Shown in pieces: positions 32,360 to 43,050 of a stretch of DNA of 64,000 bases. The notes beneath the pieces were generated by a model. It did not search any database, had not been told where the DNA came from, and saw only the letters and a list, made by a program, of their open reading frames with translations. The translations under genes and the position numbers were made by a program. The stretch's first letter is position 1. Each line of letters opens with the position of its first letter. The stretch comes from Vigna angularis (taxonomy: Eukaryota; Streptophyta; Magnoliopsida; Fabales; Fabaceae): positions 28,628,871 to 28,692,870 of the forward strand of contig NC_068976.1 in assembly GCF_016808095.1 (NCBI RefSeq), given 5' to 3'.

Positions 32360-33889
32360 CAAAATCCGTCAGTAATCACTTTTTTTACATCCGTCGATAA
32401 AATCCGTCGGTAATGCATCCTTTACCGACAAAAATGATTCCGTCGATAAAGTTCTGTCGGTAATTCTATGTATTTTTGTAGTGAGAAGCAGATGAAGGAC
32501 ACATAGAGGAGATGGAGGAAGAGGTTTCCAAAGTTGATGACGAACAAGTTAATTTACATGAGGAAGAAATGCCTGAGAAAGAGAGTTATGGTGGTGAGGA
32601 ACAGGATTATGGTGGTGACGAGGAGGGTGTAGAAGAGGTTAGAATGGGCATGGAAGAGGGTGATGGTGCTGAGGAACATGATTTAGATGTTAATGTGATT
32701 GTACAAGAGGTTGAAATGGGTGAGGAACAAGATCCATATTTTAATTTGGCTGTAGAAGATGTTGAAATGGGTGAGGAAGAGGGTGATGTTGGTGAGCAAC
32801 ATGATTCACATGTTAATATGTGGTTGTAGAAGAGGTTGAAAAGGGTGAGGAAAGTGATGGTGGTGAGGAACAAGAAGAGGTTAATTTGGAGAAGGGTTAT
32901 GTTGGTAAGGAACATGATTATCTTCATGAGGAAGAGGAAGGGGGCAATGTGGTTGAGGGAGAAGTAGAAGCTTCAGCTGCAGAATCTCTGGAGGACAGTG
33001 AAGAAAAATGAATGGCAAATGATGATGATGGGTTTAGTATTGAGAATGATAGGGTTGACCAAGTTCGTAGAAATATTAATCCAGTTTTGGATAGGTTGAA
33101 TAGAATGAAAAAGAAGAAGAAAACTGTGAGGAGAAGAAGAAATGTTGGGGAAGGTTCATTTATAATGAATGAAGAAGTTAGACACATGACATCAACGAAG
33201 AATACAATAGTGATGAATTGGATTCATATGTAGATAGTGATGACGGTGTGAGGTTGAAAAGGGGGAAGTTTCAAAAGTATAGACAGGATTATATGAACAA
33301 AAGCTTCAAATTCGAATTGGGGATGGAGTTCTGTTCATTAAAAGAGTTTAAAAATGCACTAATGGAGCATATTGTTTTAAATGGAAAAGAGGTTAAGTTT
33401 GTGAAGAATGATCTAAAAGGGCAGTTTGTAAAAACAAATGTGGTTTTCTTATTATGGCTAGCAAGGTAGGAAGCAAGGAAACATTTAGGGTCAAAACCCT
33501 GGTTGGAAATCACAAATGTAGAAGGGTTTTTGGAAACAAAAGTAAAAGTGTACACTAGATTGCATAAGTATTAGTAGACAGTTTGTAAATGTGGGTGACA
33601 TAACAGTGAACCAAATCATTGATGACATTAAGAAGTCATTCAGTGTTGGAATAACTCCCAGGAAAGTTGGAAAAGCCAAGCAAATTGCTTTGGATTCTTT
33701 GGTTGGTGATGGAAAACGACAATATGGTCGTGTATGTTATTATGTGGGTGAATTGTTAAGAGTGAAGGCTGGAACCTATAGAAGGCAATCTGAAGGCAAA
33801 GTTAGGTCAACGTTGGCAGTTCAAATATTAATACTGCAGTAAATGCAAATCACCCACATCCTTACCTCAAACCTATATTTATAAATTTT

Positions 33890-34411
33890 GAAGTGAGTTT
33901 TTGATTAACAATGGCCTAATTACGGTTCAATTGTGGGTAATCACACTTTACCCCTAAGTTGGTCAACATTAGGGTTAATTGTCTTGATCAATGACCGGTT
34001 AGTTCTGATGGTGGCTCGCTCACGAATCCGAATGAAGACTAACTATCTAATCTATGATTGACCGGTCAATGATACAATATAGTAATAATATCTTCTAAGT
34101 TTTTGTGAATTTAGTAGATTATAATATGAGTTAAATTATATAATAAAAAGAATCAAATGGAAGAATATATATATATATATATAAAAATTCTCATGATACA
34201 CAAATAGTTATTCTCATCTCTTTTTTATACCTAATTTTAAAAAATCCTACTGATATTCATTAAGTTTAATCAATGATGAGAATTGGTATCGAGATATATT
34301 GTAGGTTTATTTGGTATCTAATAATAAAAAGTTTAAAACATTTACATTAAATGTATTAAAATAAAATTATTTAATTTTACATTTATTAACTTCATTATTT
34401 TAGTAACCTTG
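33890..34411. other. Intergenic DNA between MULE-D and hAT element
   Basis: AT-rich, with a short (TA)n run near 34170. No gene seen. Confidence 0.45.
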
Positions 34412-34419
34412 CTTACACC

Positions 34420-35428
34420 TAAGGCTGGGCATAGTTCAATGTACTGTAACTACAGTTAACCATATTATAATGTACTTAAAAACACTAAATTTGTTTTAAC
34501 TAAAAACTAAATAAATTATTCTATAGTACAGTTAAAAGATTTTTCTTTTAATAAACAATTTGAGTACAGTTAACTGGAACCACAGATTTTTCTTTTAATA
34601 AAAAATTTCACCCCAAATTGAAAACCTTCGAAGCCAGCCATGGTAAGATGCATTCAGGGTGATATATATGCTTACACGGCATTTCCCTCACCGCGGTACC
34701 TAATTCAAAAGCTTCTTTGCACACCGCACAGTGTGATTCCATGGCTAAGTGAGTGTTATCAATTTCGATGGTTGGTAAGGAATCTATGGCGTAGGAGGGT
34801 GCTCATACCTTCCAATACCGTTGATCTCAATCTGAGACAGTTGCTCCAGAAGCCTATCGAATCCAAATCCGAGTAGAAACTCTGACATGCTCGGAGGCAA
34901 GGGTCTCAGCTAGAACCGACACCATCGTCGTAGAAGAGCTCAAAGCCTCGACTTTCCTCCTCATTGGTAGCAGAGGTGGCAGCTGCGCTGCCGCGAAGGA
35001 CGATAACGGGGTTGAAGGGGGAGCGGTCACCACCGTTGTGGTGGGTGCGACGCAGGAAGGGACGGACAACGTTGTCGGAGGCAGGGCGCTGGCCGATCAT
35101 GTACATGGCGGCAGACGGGAAGCGACGACGACGAGAGTCGAGGTGGACTGCGCGGCGGGTGTTTGATTTCTTCGATGAATCCACAGTCGCAGTCGGGACA
35201 GACCACGGATGTTAGGATTCAAGTTTAATTTCTTAGTTGCTGCCAGGGTAGTATTATTGTTGATGTTTTCTGTACCAGTTTACTGAATTGTACTAGTGTA
35301 TCTGAACTAAAAACTAGTTCAGTTCAATTTCTTTGAACTATTTTTTAGTTCAGTTCACTTGAACTATTTTATAGTTAACTACAATTATTTATACTACAGT
35401 ACACTGAACTACATTTTGCCCACCCCTA
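34420..35428. mobile_element. Non-autonomous hAT element carrying a gene fragment
   Basis: The ends TAAGGCTGGGCATAG (left) and the complement TAGGGGTGGGCAAAA (right) match hAT-type TIRs, with an exact 8-bp TSD CTTACACC (34412-34419, 35429-35436). Subterminal regions share TACTGTA, AGTTAAC and GTTCARTGTACTG words in both orientations. The interior is a fragment of a RING/DUF1117 ubiquitin-ligase gene on the minus strand. There is no transposase. Confidence 0.88.
34630..35215 (-). pseudogene. RING-H2/DUF1117 E3 ligase fragment (RDUF-like) captured by hAT
   Basis: On the minus strand, in several frames: the end of the N-terminal zinc ribbon 'CPDCDCGFIEEI' (35205-35170), then 'RSPFNPVIVLRG' and 'FELFYDDGVGS' (about 35030-34930), '[12 protein letters not shown]' and '[20 protein letters not shown]' (34915-34810), and the RING-H2 start 'CAVCKEAFELG...MPCKHIYHPECILPWL' (34740-34650). 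Order and spacing match plant RDUF1/RDUF2-type ubiquitin ligases. Three or more frameshifts, a stop before 'LRPLPP', and loss of the last RING ligands and of the first zinc-ribbon cysteines make it a dead fragment. Confidence 0.85.
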
Positions 35429-35842
35429 CTTACACCCACTACGATTTGATGTTCAATTTTCCTTTCACGTCATCGTATACGCGAATAAGGACATTATTCA
35501 TTCCTCTTTTGATAATATTCTTCTCTTTATATAATCTTTTATATTATTTTCATTTCATAACTTCGAATTCTTCTAAGTGATTTTAAAATATATAAGTTAT
35601 AAATGAAGTAGAAGAAGCACACAACCAAGCTCAACATTGAAACTTGTGTTCGAGTAAGTCTCGCTATCAGTTACCCTCAAAACTTTTATCAATAATCAAG
35701 ACAAACATGTTTCATACTTAAAACACTCAGATTTATTAAATCAACAATTGCTTATTCTTCGTACCCTTGAGACACTATCTTTTTCACCTGCAACAATCAT
35801 CGCAAACTTATTTCTTGAAATTTCAAATACAGCTTCAGTTAC

Positions 35843-35950
35843 CTTATGAAAAATAATTGCGAATCTTTCACTGTGCTCTTTAATGGCACCACCCTTTTCT
35901 TCTTCATCTAGACGGTACATCATGCAACACAAACTATACTCATCATCGTC
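35843..35950 (-). other. Exon-like segment downstream of OMT B
   Basis: A 108-bp open segment flanked by AG upstream and GTAACTG downstream on the minus strand, encoding 'DDDEYSLCCMMYRLDEEEKG' and ending '...RFAIIFHK'. If read through the GT, the frame stays open to 35741. It sits 47 bp after the OMT stop. I do not recognise it. It may be a fragment of an unrelated gene, or UTR. Confidence 0.35.
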
Positions 35951-35996
35951 CTTTTATTTATCAATGAGTGAGTGGTAAGCACATGTTGTTGAGTGA

Positions 35997-37595
35997 CTAT
36001 GGATAGATCTGAATGAGAGACCTTGAGCCCAAAACGGGAGTTATGTCGTAGTTATTGAAACCAGCAGAGGAAAACAACTTAACCCACTCCTTCTCGTTTC
36101 TCTCTTTTCCCTTTACCAACACCATCATCAACATATCAAAGAAGAGTTGTGTTTCAACATATTCTTCATCTTTCACATCATTATCCATCACCATGTCTAT
36201 GATTATCACCTTCCCTTCTTTCTCTTTCTTAGATATAGCTTCCTTGCATTTCTTCAATATGCTCACACACTCCTCATCGCTCCAGTCATGTAATATCCAC
36301 TGTTTTCTCATCCAAAGTAAAAGGAATTAAGCTCATTAGAATAACCACCTCATATAATATAATTAATATAGTAGGGACCACTTATTATAAGTCAGATGAC
36401 CAAGTTGAGTCTGCACACCTAACATTAACAGATGACCAAGTTTTCTCAAGACAATGACTACCAATCTACATCCAAAGAAAGAACTCAGCCAAAAGAGTGG
36501 GACTATTCATATATAATTTGCTATATTATGTCAACAAGGAGAAATGTTGCTTTATAATTTGATATATTAAGTCAATATCCATAATGAATCTTAAGCAGTC
36601 GCTCTGCTTTGATATTAATAGTTAGATCAGACTAGTACTGCTAACTTAGTTCCGATAATCATTATACGTTGATTATTTTATTTTTCTGATGATGATATTG
36701 TCTTTCTTTTCCATTTGATCAATTCCTTGTTTTAATTCTCTGAAGTCTAACCTCAGTGAAGTATATGAAAAGAAAAGCAAAGAATTTAATTAAGATTGTA
36801 CTATGATTTGTGACGATATTTTACCTTCAACAAAATGGCATCTGTTGGAGGAATCGCCTCAAACATGTCCCCTCCAACATATTTAAGGTTTTCGCTTTCT
36901 TGCAAGCCAGAAACAACATGTGGAAGATCAAATACGATGCATTCCAACTGAGGGAAGGATGCGGCAATGGCCTTTCCCATGGTTCCTGTACCTCCCCCAA
37001 CATCAACCAATGACTCCAATCCCATGAACACCCCTTTGCATTTCTCAATCACCGAACTAGTGATTAGTTGAGCATCACTTGCCATGGCATCATTGAATAA
37101 GATGTTAAATCTGGGATCACTGCCAGCATACTCCCAAAACGATTTCCCATGCGTCATTTCAAAGGGTGTAGTAATACCATTTTTGAACCAATTAGAAAAG
37201 TGATGCCATGGGTTTGTTAAAACTGGATCAAGCATGGCCAGCAGGAAAGGTGCCACACTCATTTCATGGCTCTTAAGCAGAAGCAAAGAGGCATCAGTGA
37301 GTGCATACTTGACTTCAAGCTCGTTGTCGGTGTGATTGAGTTGAGAGAAGAAGCCAGAATGGACCAAGATTCGCATCAAGCGAGGGATGAAGTGAGTTTT
37401 GGAAGAGTGAATTGGAAGTGAAGCAATGAGGTTAGAGAGTGAGATGGGTTGGCCATGGTTGTGTATGATGTCTGCTATCCCTAACTCAACAACACATTTA
37501 AGGGACATGGAGTTTATGAAGTTAAAAATATGATTCCATATGTGTGTTTGAGCCCTCAGTAGTTTCGCAGCCTCGTCTTCATCACGGGATTCCAT
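35997..37595 (-). CDS. Isoflavone O-methyltransferase-like protein, copy B
   Basis: Exon 1 is 37595-36825 and exon 2 is 36299-35997, with a 525-bp GT/AG intron. The 357-residue product differs from copy A by a 4-residue insertion near the N-terminus ('MESRDEDEAAKLLRAQ' against 'MESHDAKLLRAQ') and scattered substitutions. The same motifs are intact: 'LVDVGGGTG', 'GGDMFEAIPPTDAILLK', 'WILHDWSDEECV', and 'SRSLIQIYP' at the end. The likely reaction is SAM-dependent methylation of a flavonoid or isoflavonoid hydroxyl. In the last 275 bp of exon 1 there is no difference from copy A, even at silent sites. Confidence 0.92.
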
Positions 37596-37654
37596 AATGT
37601 GCTGCCTAAACTACTCTTTCGATTTGGAGTATGGAACTTCACACTGTGTGGGTT

Positions 37655-37662
37655 TATTTATA
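37655..37662 (-). promoter_or_regulatory. TATA box of OMT copy B
   Basis: TATAAATA on the minus strand, 60 bp before the ATG, in the same context as in copy A. Confidence 0.75.
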
Positions 37663-37745
37663 AGCAACCGAATATAGAAGCAGCCAGCCACTTTATTATA
37701 ATGCATAGTGTATGCCGTAAAATTATCATGTCAAAGGTTTTGAAA

Positions 37746-38291
37746 TACATTGCCACTAGTGCAAAGTTAGCCACGACAGTTACGAAAGAGTTATTATTGA
37801 AAAAGACAAGTGACTGTCGTGAGTTATGACAACGGTTTTTAAGTCAAACTATGCTTATTGCTCCTCAGAATGTGGTTGGTGGTCACTTTCATATCGTGTT
37901 GGGAAGACAGAAGGAAAGGAAAAACTATGCTATCTTATTTAACATAGAAGAAGTGTTTATATATATACAACAGAGAAAGAAAAGGCACACTTGCAAGAGG
38001 CACATAAACACTACGTAACATCCCTTTTAAACTTACGGTTAGATTAACTACAATCATAAGTTATGTGTAATTTTTTCAGAAGAAGTGCCAGAAATTGGTT
38101 TAGTTAAACGGTCCGCAACTAGATAACCAACTTGGATATGAACCACCTATTTAATGTGTTTCTGTGGGATACTATAACGATCATATTGAAAAGCAATTTC
38201 AAAGTAAAATGTGGTTTTAAATCAACCACGACCTATGCTTGAAAAGATGGTGTGGGAGGAATGGGATCTATCTTACATTAATATCAATTTA
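37746..38291. other. Intergenic DNA with a possible Copia end fragment
   Basis: Minus-strand reading near 38150-38090 gives 'VHIQVGYLVADRLTKPISG', which resembles the end of a Copia polyprotein. The match is short and one stop precedes it, so this is only a hint. Nothing else was recognised. Confidence 0.3.
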
Positions 38292-39210
38292 GAGTGATGC
38301 TCCGTACATCTCACCTCTTTCGTACACCTCCAATTTTACATATTTACCTTTTATTTATTAAAGTCAAAACACAATTAATGATTATTTAATAATATCTTAA
38401 CCACTAACAATTCTTTTAACTATCAACCACCCAAATATTTTTCTAAGAATATAAATCCTAACCTACATGCACCCCTTCGTGGTTCCCATTCTTTCACTCT
38501 CATAGTAGTATTTCATTCACTTCACTTTTATTGTTTAAGTGTTTTGAGTTGAGAGGTTATACAACAAATTTTAAAAAAATTAACAAACAAATAAAGAAAG
38601 TACAACATACTACAAAAACATATTAACAAAAATATATATATAAAATATTATATATTAATTTAATATTTAAAAATTAAATTACTTACGGAACTAAACTTAT
38701 GCGAATTATGAAATTAGAAATAGACTCTAAAATAAAATATTATCGGTAATAATTCAAATAATTGAAATAGTTTGAACAATTTGAAATAATTTAGACTCTT
38801 TAATTTGATTGAATTTGCTCAAAACGGTGATGAGTTAAATTTAATTTATTTAAACTATTTCAGAAGTTAATTTTCTAAAAAAAAATTCAAATTTAGTTTT
38901 AGAACATTTAATTCCAAGCATTTTATCAAATCCTTATTGCGATCCCTATCCCTGTTACTATTATTTTCATCATCCCTAGTGTTATATTTATCATATTGTG
39001 TTATATTTATCATATTGAGAAAACAAATTATATTTAAAAATATGGTACTAAATTTGGCATTATCAAAATATCTGGTATTTATTATATAAGGTACAGAATA
39101 GAAAATTTTCCTATAACTTGAATATTCTCTATTATTCTACCTTCATATATAAAAAAAAAACTTCAACGCAGGTCCAATTCCGCACAACAGGAACAAGAAC
39201 AGGTAACTCA

Positions 39211-40978
39211 CATTAGTGTAGTAAGAGAAAATGACACCGGTTACTTTTACTTATAGGCACCGGTTCTACAATCGAGATATATACAGGCGAGATAAAAAGG
39301 GGTAAATTTTATGTTTCGGTTATGAACTGAGTCAAGAAAGATGGGATTATGCCTCGGTTTTTAGGTAATCGAGACAGTAACATATTTTATTTTAATTTTT
39401 TCAACCTTTAGGATACTGATTCACTGTGAAATGATTTTGCTGATGTTCCCAAAGCTGGTAAACAACCATCCTCATCTCCTTAACATTGCTTGTTGACCAC
39501 TACTACCTTCAAGCTTTCCTTCCTAATCATCACGTTGTTCAGTTCTCCGGTCAGTAAGCAAGGTAGCACTTTTTCCTTCTTTTTTTGATGGTCGTGCCCG
39601 TGCACTTCACCCTGAAACCCAAATCCCAAGCTCAAAGAATTGCACCGAAAACACCGTCGCAACTTTTCCCGCTGGATCCCCATCCCTGCCCTCGACGGGA
39701 ACCGTAAGAAGGCAAGCCCTCAAGAACCGCAACGCCTCTCATGAACCAGTAGCAAAACTCTGAAAAGGCCAATGAAAATTCTAATCCAGCAAAACACATA
39801 ATAATCCAATCATTCATACACAGTCCAAGTAAAAAAAAATTGAACAAGGAGAGACGAGAACGAGGAAGCTGTGCCAATTCGACTGAGGGGGCGGAGCGAG
39901 ATCGCGTCCGGTGGCGGTTCCGACTGGTCTTGGGTTTGATGGATCGAATTGGATAGCGATTGGTGGTGAGGTTGGGGTTGCAGGGTGGGAGGTGTGACGG
40001 GTTTGGGGGTGGGACGGGTCAAGATGAGGATGCAGCCATGGGCTTTGGGGGCGGAGACAGAGGAATAGGCTTCCGCGAGAGCAGGTTGGATGCAGCCATG
40101 GGCTTTGGGCGGCGATAACGGAGCAACGACGTTGAAGGAGAGGTTGGATGCAGAACCTTCCATTGCTGCGAGGGAGCGCGACGGCAATGGCGTCGAGGCA
40201 GCACGCCGGCGACGATGAGGAGTGAGCGTGAAGGCGAGGCAGCGAAGCGGTTGCGCGAGAAGTAAGGGACGACACAGCGGGAGGCAATGTGAGGCTGAAT
40301 CTTGCGCGAGAACAATGGCAGAGTGGTGGTGACGGAGCGGCGGAGTGGTGGCGACGGAGCGACAGAGTGGTGGCGACGGATCGGCGGAGTGGTGGCGACG
40401 AAGAGGCGGAGCGACGGAGTGGTGGCTATTTCAGGGTGATTGGAGAACAGTGAAAGCAAAGAGAGCGAGAGAGAAGAAGAGGAACAGTGAGAAGGAGATT
40501 TGAGCGAGAGAGAAGAATAGGAACAATGAGATCTATGAGGTTATAAAACTCTATACTACCTCAGTTACGGATTTACCTAAGGTAATAGAGGCATACTGCC
40601 TCCGTTTAAAGCATACCCGATGCCTAAAGTGTCAGAAAATAATTAAAATTTGAAAACATATACGCGTTATATGCCTCGGTTGGCGCATAACAGATGCTGG
40701 AAAGCTTTTTTGCTTCGGTTCTACTGATACCCGAAGCAGTAGACCTTATTCAAAAATTATGTTAGCTTCTATCACGTGATTTAAGTGCGCGCTGGTGTGA
40801 CTTTATGCCTCGGTTTCTGACTTAACTGAGGCAGTAGACGTTTTACGCTTCAGTTTCCTATAAACCGAGGTATATAAGTTTTCTAAAACTATAAAAAGGC
40901 CACCGCGCTTTTATACGCTTCGGTTTCAATAAAATCGAGGCATATATAGCGCGTTAAAAAGCTTTTTTTTTACTAGTG
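39211..40978. mobile_element. Non-autonomous CACTA-type element, 1768 bp
   Basis: The right end is TTTTTTTACTAGTG and the left end the eroded CATTAGTGTAGTAAG, with the 3-bp TSD TCA (39208-39210, 40979-40981). Subterminal regions at both ends carry GCCTCGGTTT and its complement many times, for example at 39350, 40555, 40808 and 40850. The middle (39480-40500) is GC-rich with a minisatellite. Long overlapping ORFs there encode low-complexity Pro/Ser/Arg peptides and look non-genic. No transposase. Confidence 0.8.
40270..40440. repeat. GC-rich minisatellite in CACTA
   Basis: Imperfect units of about 21-26 bp built on GGAGTGGTGGCGACGGAGCG, at least four copies. It resembles the GC-rich core of the CACTA at 31286 in position and style, but not in unit sequence. 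Confidence 0.75.
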
Positions 40979-40984
40979 TCAAAA

Positions 40985-41165
40985 GCACCCGCGCACTTCG
41001 GCCAGCAGCGCGCACCTTCATCTACGGCGCTCCCCAACCGCATCTCGCGAACTTCGGCCAGATGCACTAGTGCACCTCCATTTGCGGCGCTCCTCAACCG
41101 CACCTTACGAACTTCGGCCAGCAGCACCAACGCACCTCCATCTGCGGCACTCCCCAACTGTGGTG
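40985..41165. repeat. About 60-bp GC-rich tandem repeat, three units
   Basis: Three imperfect copies of a unit containing GCGAACTTCGGCCAGCAGCA, GCACCTCCATCTGCGGCGCT and CCCCAACCGCA. It lies just outside the CACTA end but inside the long-TIR element. Confidence 0.85.
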
Positions 41166-41756
41166 CGACTCGCGGTGCCTTAACCGCAACTGCATCCCTC
41201 TCGTATCCTCGTTCCCCAACCCCAGATCCAACATCCTTAACCCAAATCAAACAACCTGAACGAGAGATCAAGCATCCCAACCAACAAGCTTACCATAATA
41301 ACAACAATAACAAAACCAAACAATCATCATAAATAAAACAGCGAGAAATCATTAATTGGAGCAGCGAGAAATCATCAGCAAACGTACCATAATAACACAA
41401 TTAAGTAATCATTGTATTTTGACTTTAATAAATCAAGAGTAAATATGTAAAATTGGAGGTGAAGAAAAAAAGAGATGAGGTGTTGGAAGCATCACTCATC
41501 AAATTTAAGAGCATTTATTAATTTAAGATATCCTCCAGAGATTTTTACACCAGAAACAATTGGGATAACAAAATATTTAAATATTTAATTTCATACAATT
41601 TTGCAACACAAAAATATATAAATTGAAAAACTTTATAAAATAGCTATAAACTATTTTCATAAGTCCTGTAATATATTTCAAACACTGCATGATTTGTCCT
41701 GGTGCAAAAGAGAAATTTTATCATATATATTAATTTATATAGTAAGTTATATAATT

Positions 41757-43050
41757 AACATTAATTTTTATGTTTTATTTTTGTGAGCTCGATTACATGT
41801 TGTATACGGTAATGTGTATATTACAACAGAAGGGAATCAAGAAAGATTCTCTTTTGTAATAAATGCTGAGAGAAAAAAAGATTACCATAATTTATTTTGT
41901 AATTAAATTAAGAAAAATGAATCATTAATATATATTTAGTGATTTGGGCTTCTACCACGATACGTTTTCATACCATCCAATAGGAGTGTTGCTCCCTCCA
42001 CTATCACCAAAGCTTCCTGCATCACTTCATATCTAATTTGTTCTTGCTATAAAACAGATGTCAACATCCGTTTCGCCTTCAACAGATGTTGACATCCATT
42101 TACATATTTTATATTTTACTTTATTGTTTTTATTTTAAAAAAAAAACTTCAACGGATGTGGCACATCCGTTTAATAAATTTTTAAAATATATTTTAATTA
42201 TTATTTAAATAATACATAAATTAAATTAATAATAATTATTTTATTAAATAAAATAAAATTAATTTATAAATAATTAAGTAATAATTTTTAAAAAATTAAA
42301 TAATATTTATATATTAATTTAAAATATAATAAATTAAAAAATTAAAAGTTAAAAAAGAAATTCAACGGATGTCGCCACATCCGATGTGGCACATCCGTTT
42401 TAATAAATTTTTAAAAAATATTTAATTATTATTTAAATAATAATACATAAATTAAATTAATAATAATTATTTTATTAAATTAAATTAAATTAATTTATAA
42501 ATAATTAAGTAATAATTTTAAAAAAATTAAATAATATTTATATATTAATTTAAAATATAATAAATTAAAAAACTAAAAACTAAAAAAAAACGTCAACGGA
42601 TTTCGCCACCGGATGTGGCACATCTGTTTTAATAAAATTTTTAAAAATATTTTAATTATTATTTAAATAATAATACATAAATTAAGTTAATAATAATAAT
42701 TTATTAAATAAAATAAAATTAATTTATAAATAATTAAATAATAATTTTAAAAAAATTGAATAATATTTACATATTAATTTAAAATACAATAAATTAAAAA
42801 ACTAAAAAAAAAACTTCACAACTGTTAACGGACGTGGCACATCCGTTGAAGAATTTTTTCTTTAACGGATGTCGACATCCGTTTAAGAAAAGAAATGGAG
42901 GTATAGATATTTTACAATATAAATGATAGTTTTGAAATTTAAAAAAAATTGAATGGTACACGAAGCAATATGGAGTGATGTAAGGAGTAACCCTCAGGCA
43001 GCTTCCGGCTATATACGTCCCCTTTTCTACTACACACTCTGTTTTTGTTT
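41757..43050. repeat. Dispersed duplicate block D1, copy 2, interrupted
   Basis: 41757-41975 and 43005-43050 together match 1-310, including GTTGTATACGGTAATGTGTA and TTTTCTACTACACACTCTG. The roughly 1-kb block between CCAATA (41975) and TATATAC (43010) is absent from copy 1 and so was inserted here, or deleted there. Confidence 0.85.
41981..42994. mobile_element. Repeat-rich inserted element with CGGATGT/ACATCCG palindromes
   Basis: The tentative ends are GAGTGTTGCTCC and the complement of GGAGTAACCCTC, similar to the end GAGTGATGCTCC of the element at 38292. Inside, a unit of roughly 225 bp is repeated about three times (landmarks at about 42150, 42375 and 42600). Each carries AACGGATGTGGCACATCCGT-type palindromes and the same AT-rich block. 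No ORF. A TSD could not be settled. Confidence 0.65.

Larger units (their letters stand above)
31286..32483. mobile_element. Non-autonomous CACTA (En/Spm-like) element, 1198 bp
   Basis: Perfect CACTACAAAAAA left end and TTTTTGTAGTG right end, with the 3-bp TSD AGA (31283-31285, 32484-32486). Subterminal regions carry many copies of ACCGACGGATTTTG and its complement, including four 39-bp tandem units near the right end. The middle is a GC-rich 22-bp minisatellite. No transposase is encoded. It interrupts the MULE-D transposase, so it is younger than MULE-D. Confidence 0.95.
30944..33842 (+). pseudogene. MULE-D transposase, N-terminal half, split by CACTA
   Basis: The first part (30944-31246) has the PB1-like motif 'YVGREIHMIKGVDPDCWLYF', cognate to 'GGEICYWDIDPDTWSYFG' of MULE-B. 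After the CACTA insertion the acidic region continues (32512-33011, 'EEVEMGEEQD' units), followed by the MuDR DNA-binding domain ('FKFELGMEFCSLKEFKNALM', 33300-33360) and 'GDITVNQIIDDIKKSFSVGI' (33594-33650). Frameshifts and stops at 31244, 32827, 33009 and beyond break it. The DDE domain is missing. Confidence 0.75.
30448..33880 (+). mobile_element. MULE-D, truncated Mutator-like element
   Basis: The left end GGGTTAAACATGTTTTTAGT has the form of a legume MULE TIR and is followed by a transposase N-terminal gene. No matching right TIR was found before the hAT element at 34420, so the boundary at about 33880 is where recognisable coding similarity ends. A CACTA element is inserted at 31286-32483. 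No TSD can be given. Confidence 0.6.
35605..37745. repeat. Duplicated segment holding OMT copy B
   Basis: Partner of 22250-24415. The match begins 170 bp right of the hAT element and covers the exon-like segment, both exons, the intron and the promoter. The introns differ in length (525 against 560 bp) and many bases. Confidence 0.9.
38292..41497. mobile_element. Long-TIR element, probably MULE-type, hosting a CACTA
   Basis: About 100 bp at 38292 (GAGTGATGCTCCGTACATCT...) are repeated in inverse orientation up to 41497, with shared CACCTCCAATTTTACATATT and TTTATTAAAGTCAAAA. The flanks are ATCAATTTA (38283-38291) and ATCAAATTTA (41498-41507), a 9-bp-type TSD with one indel. The interior is non-coding apart from the nested CACTA (39211-40978) and a GC-rich tandem repeat. 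Class inferred from TIR length and TSD size. Confidence 0.7.

Noticed and set aside
37746..38291. Possible Copia RNase H end ('VADRLTKP') as a separate element
   Set aside because: Only about 20 residues match, with a stop beside them and no LTR or PPT found, so it is noted as a hint only.
39810..40459. Long overlapping minus-strand ORFs (125-157 codons) in the CACTA core
   Set aside because: They are all built from a GC-rich minisatellite and short duplications, give low-complexity Pro/Ser/Arg peptides in several frames at once, and match no domain I know.
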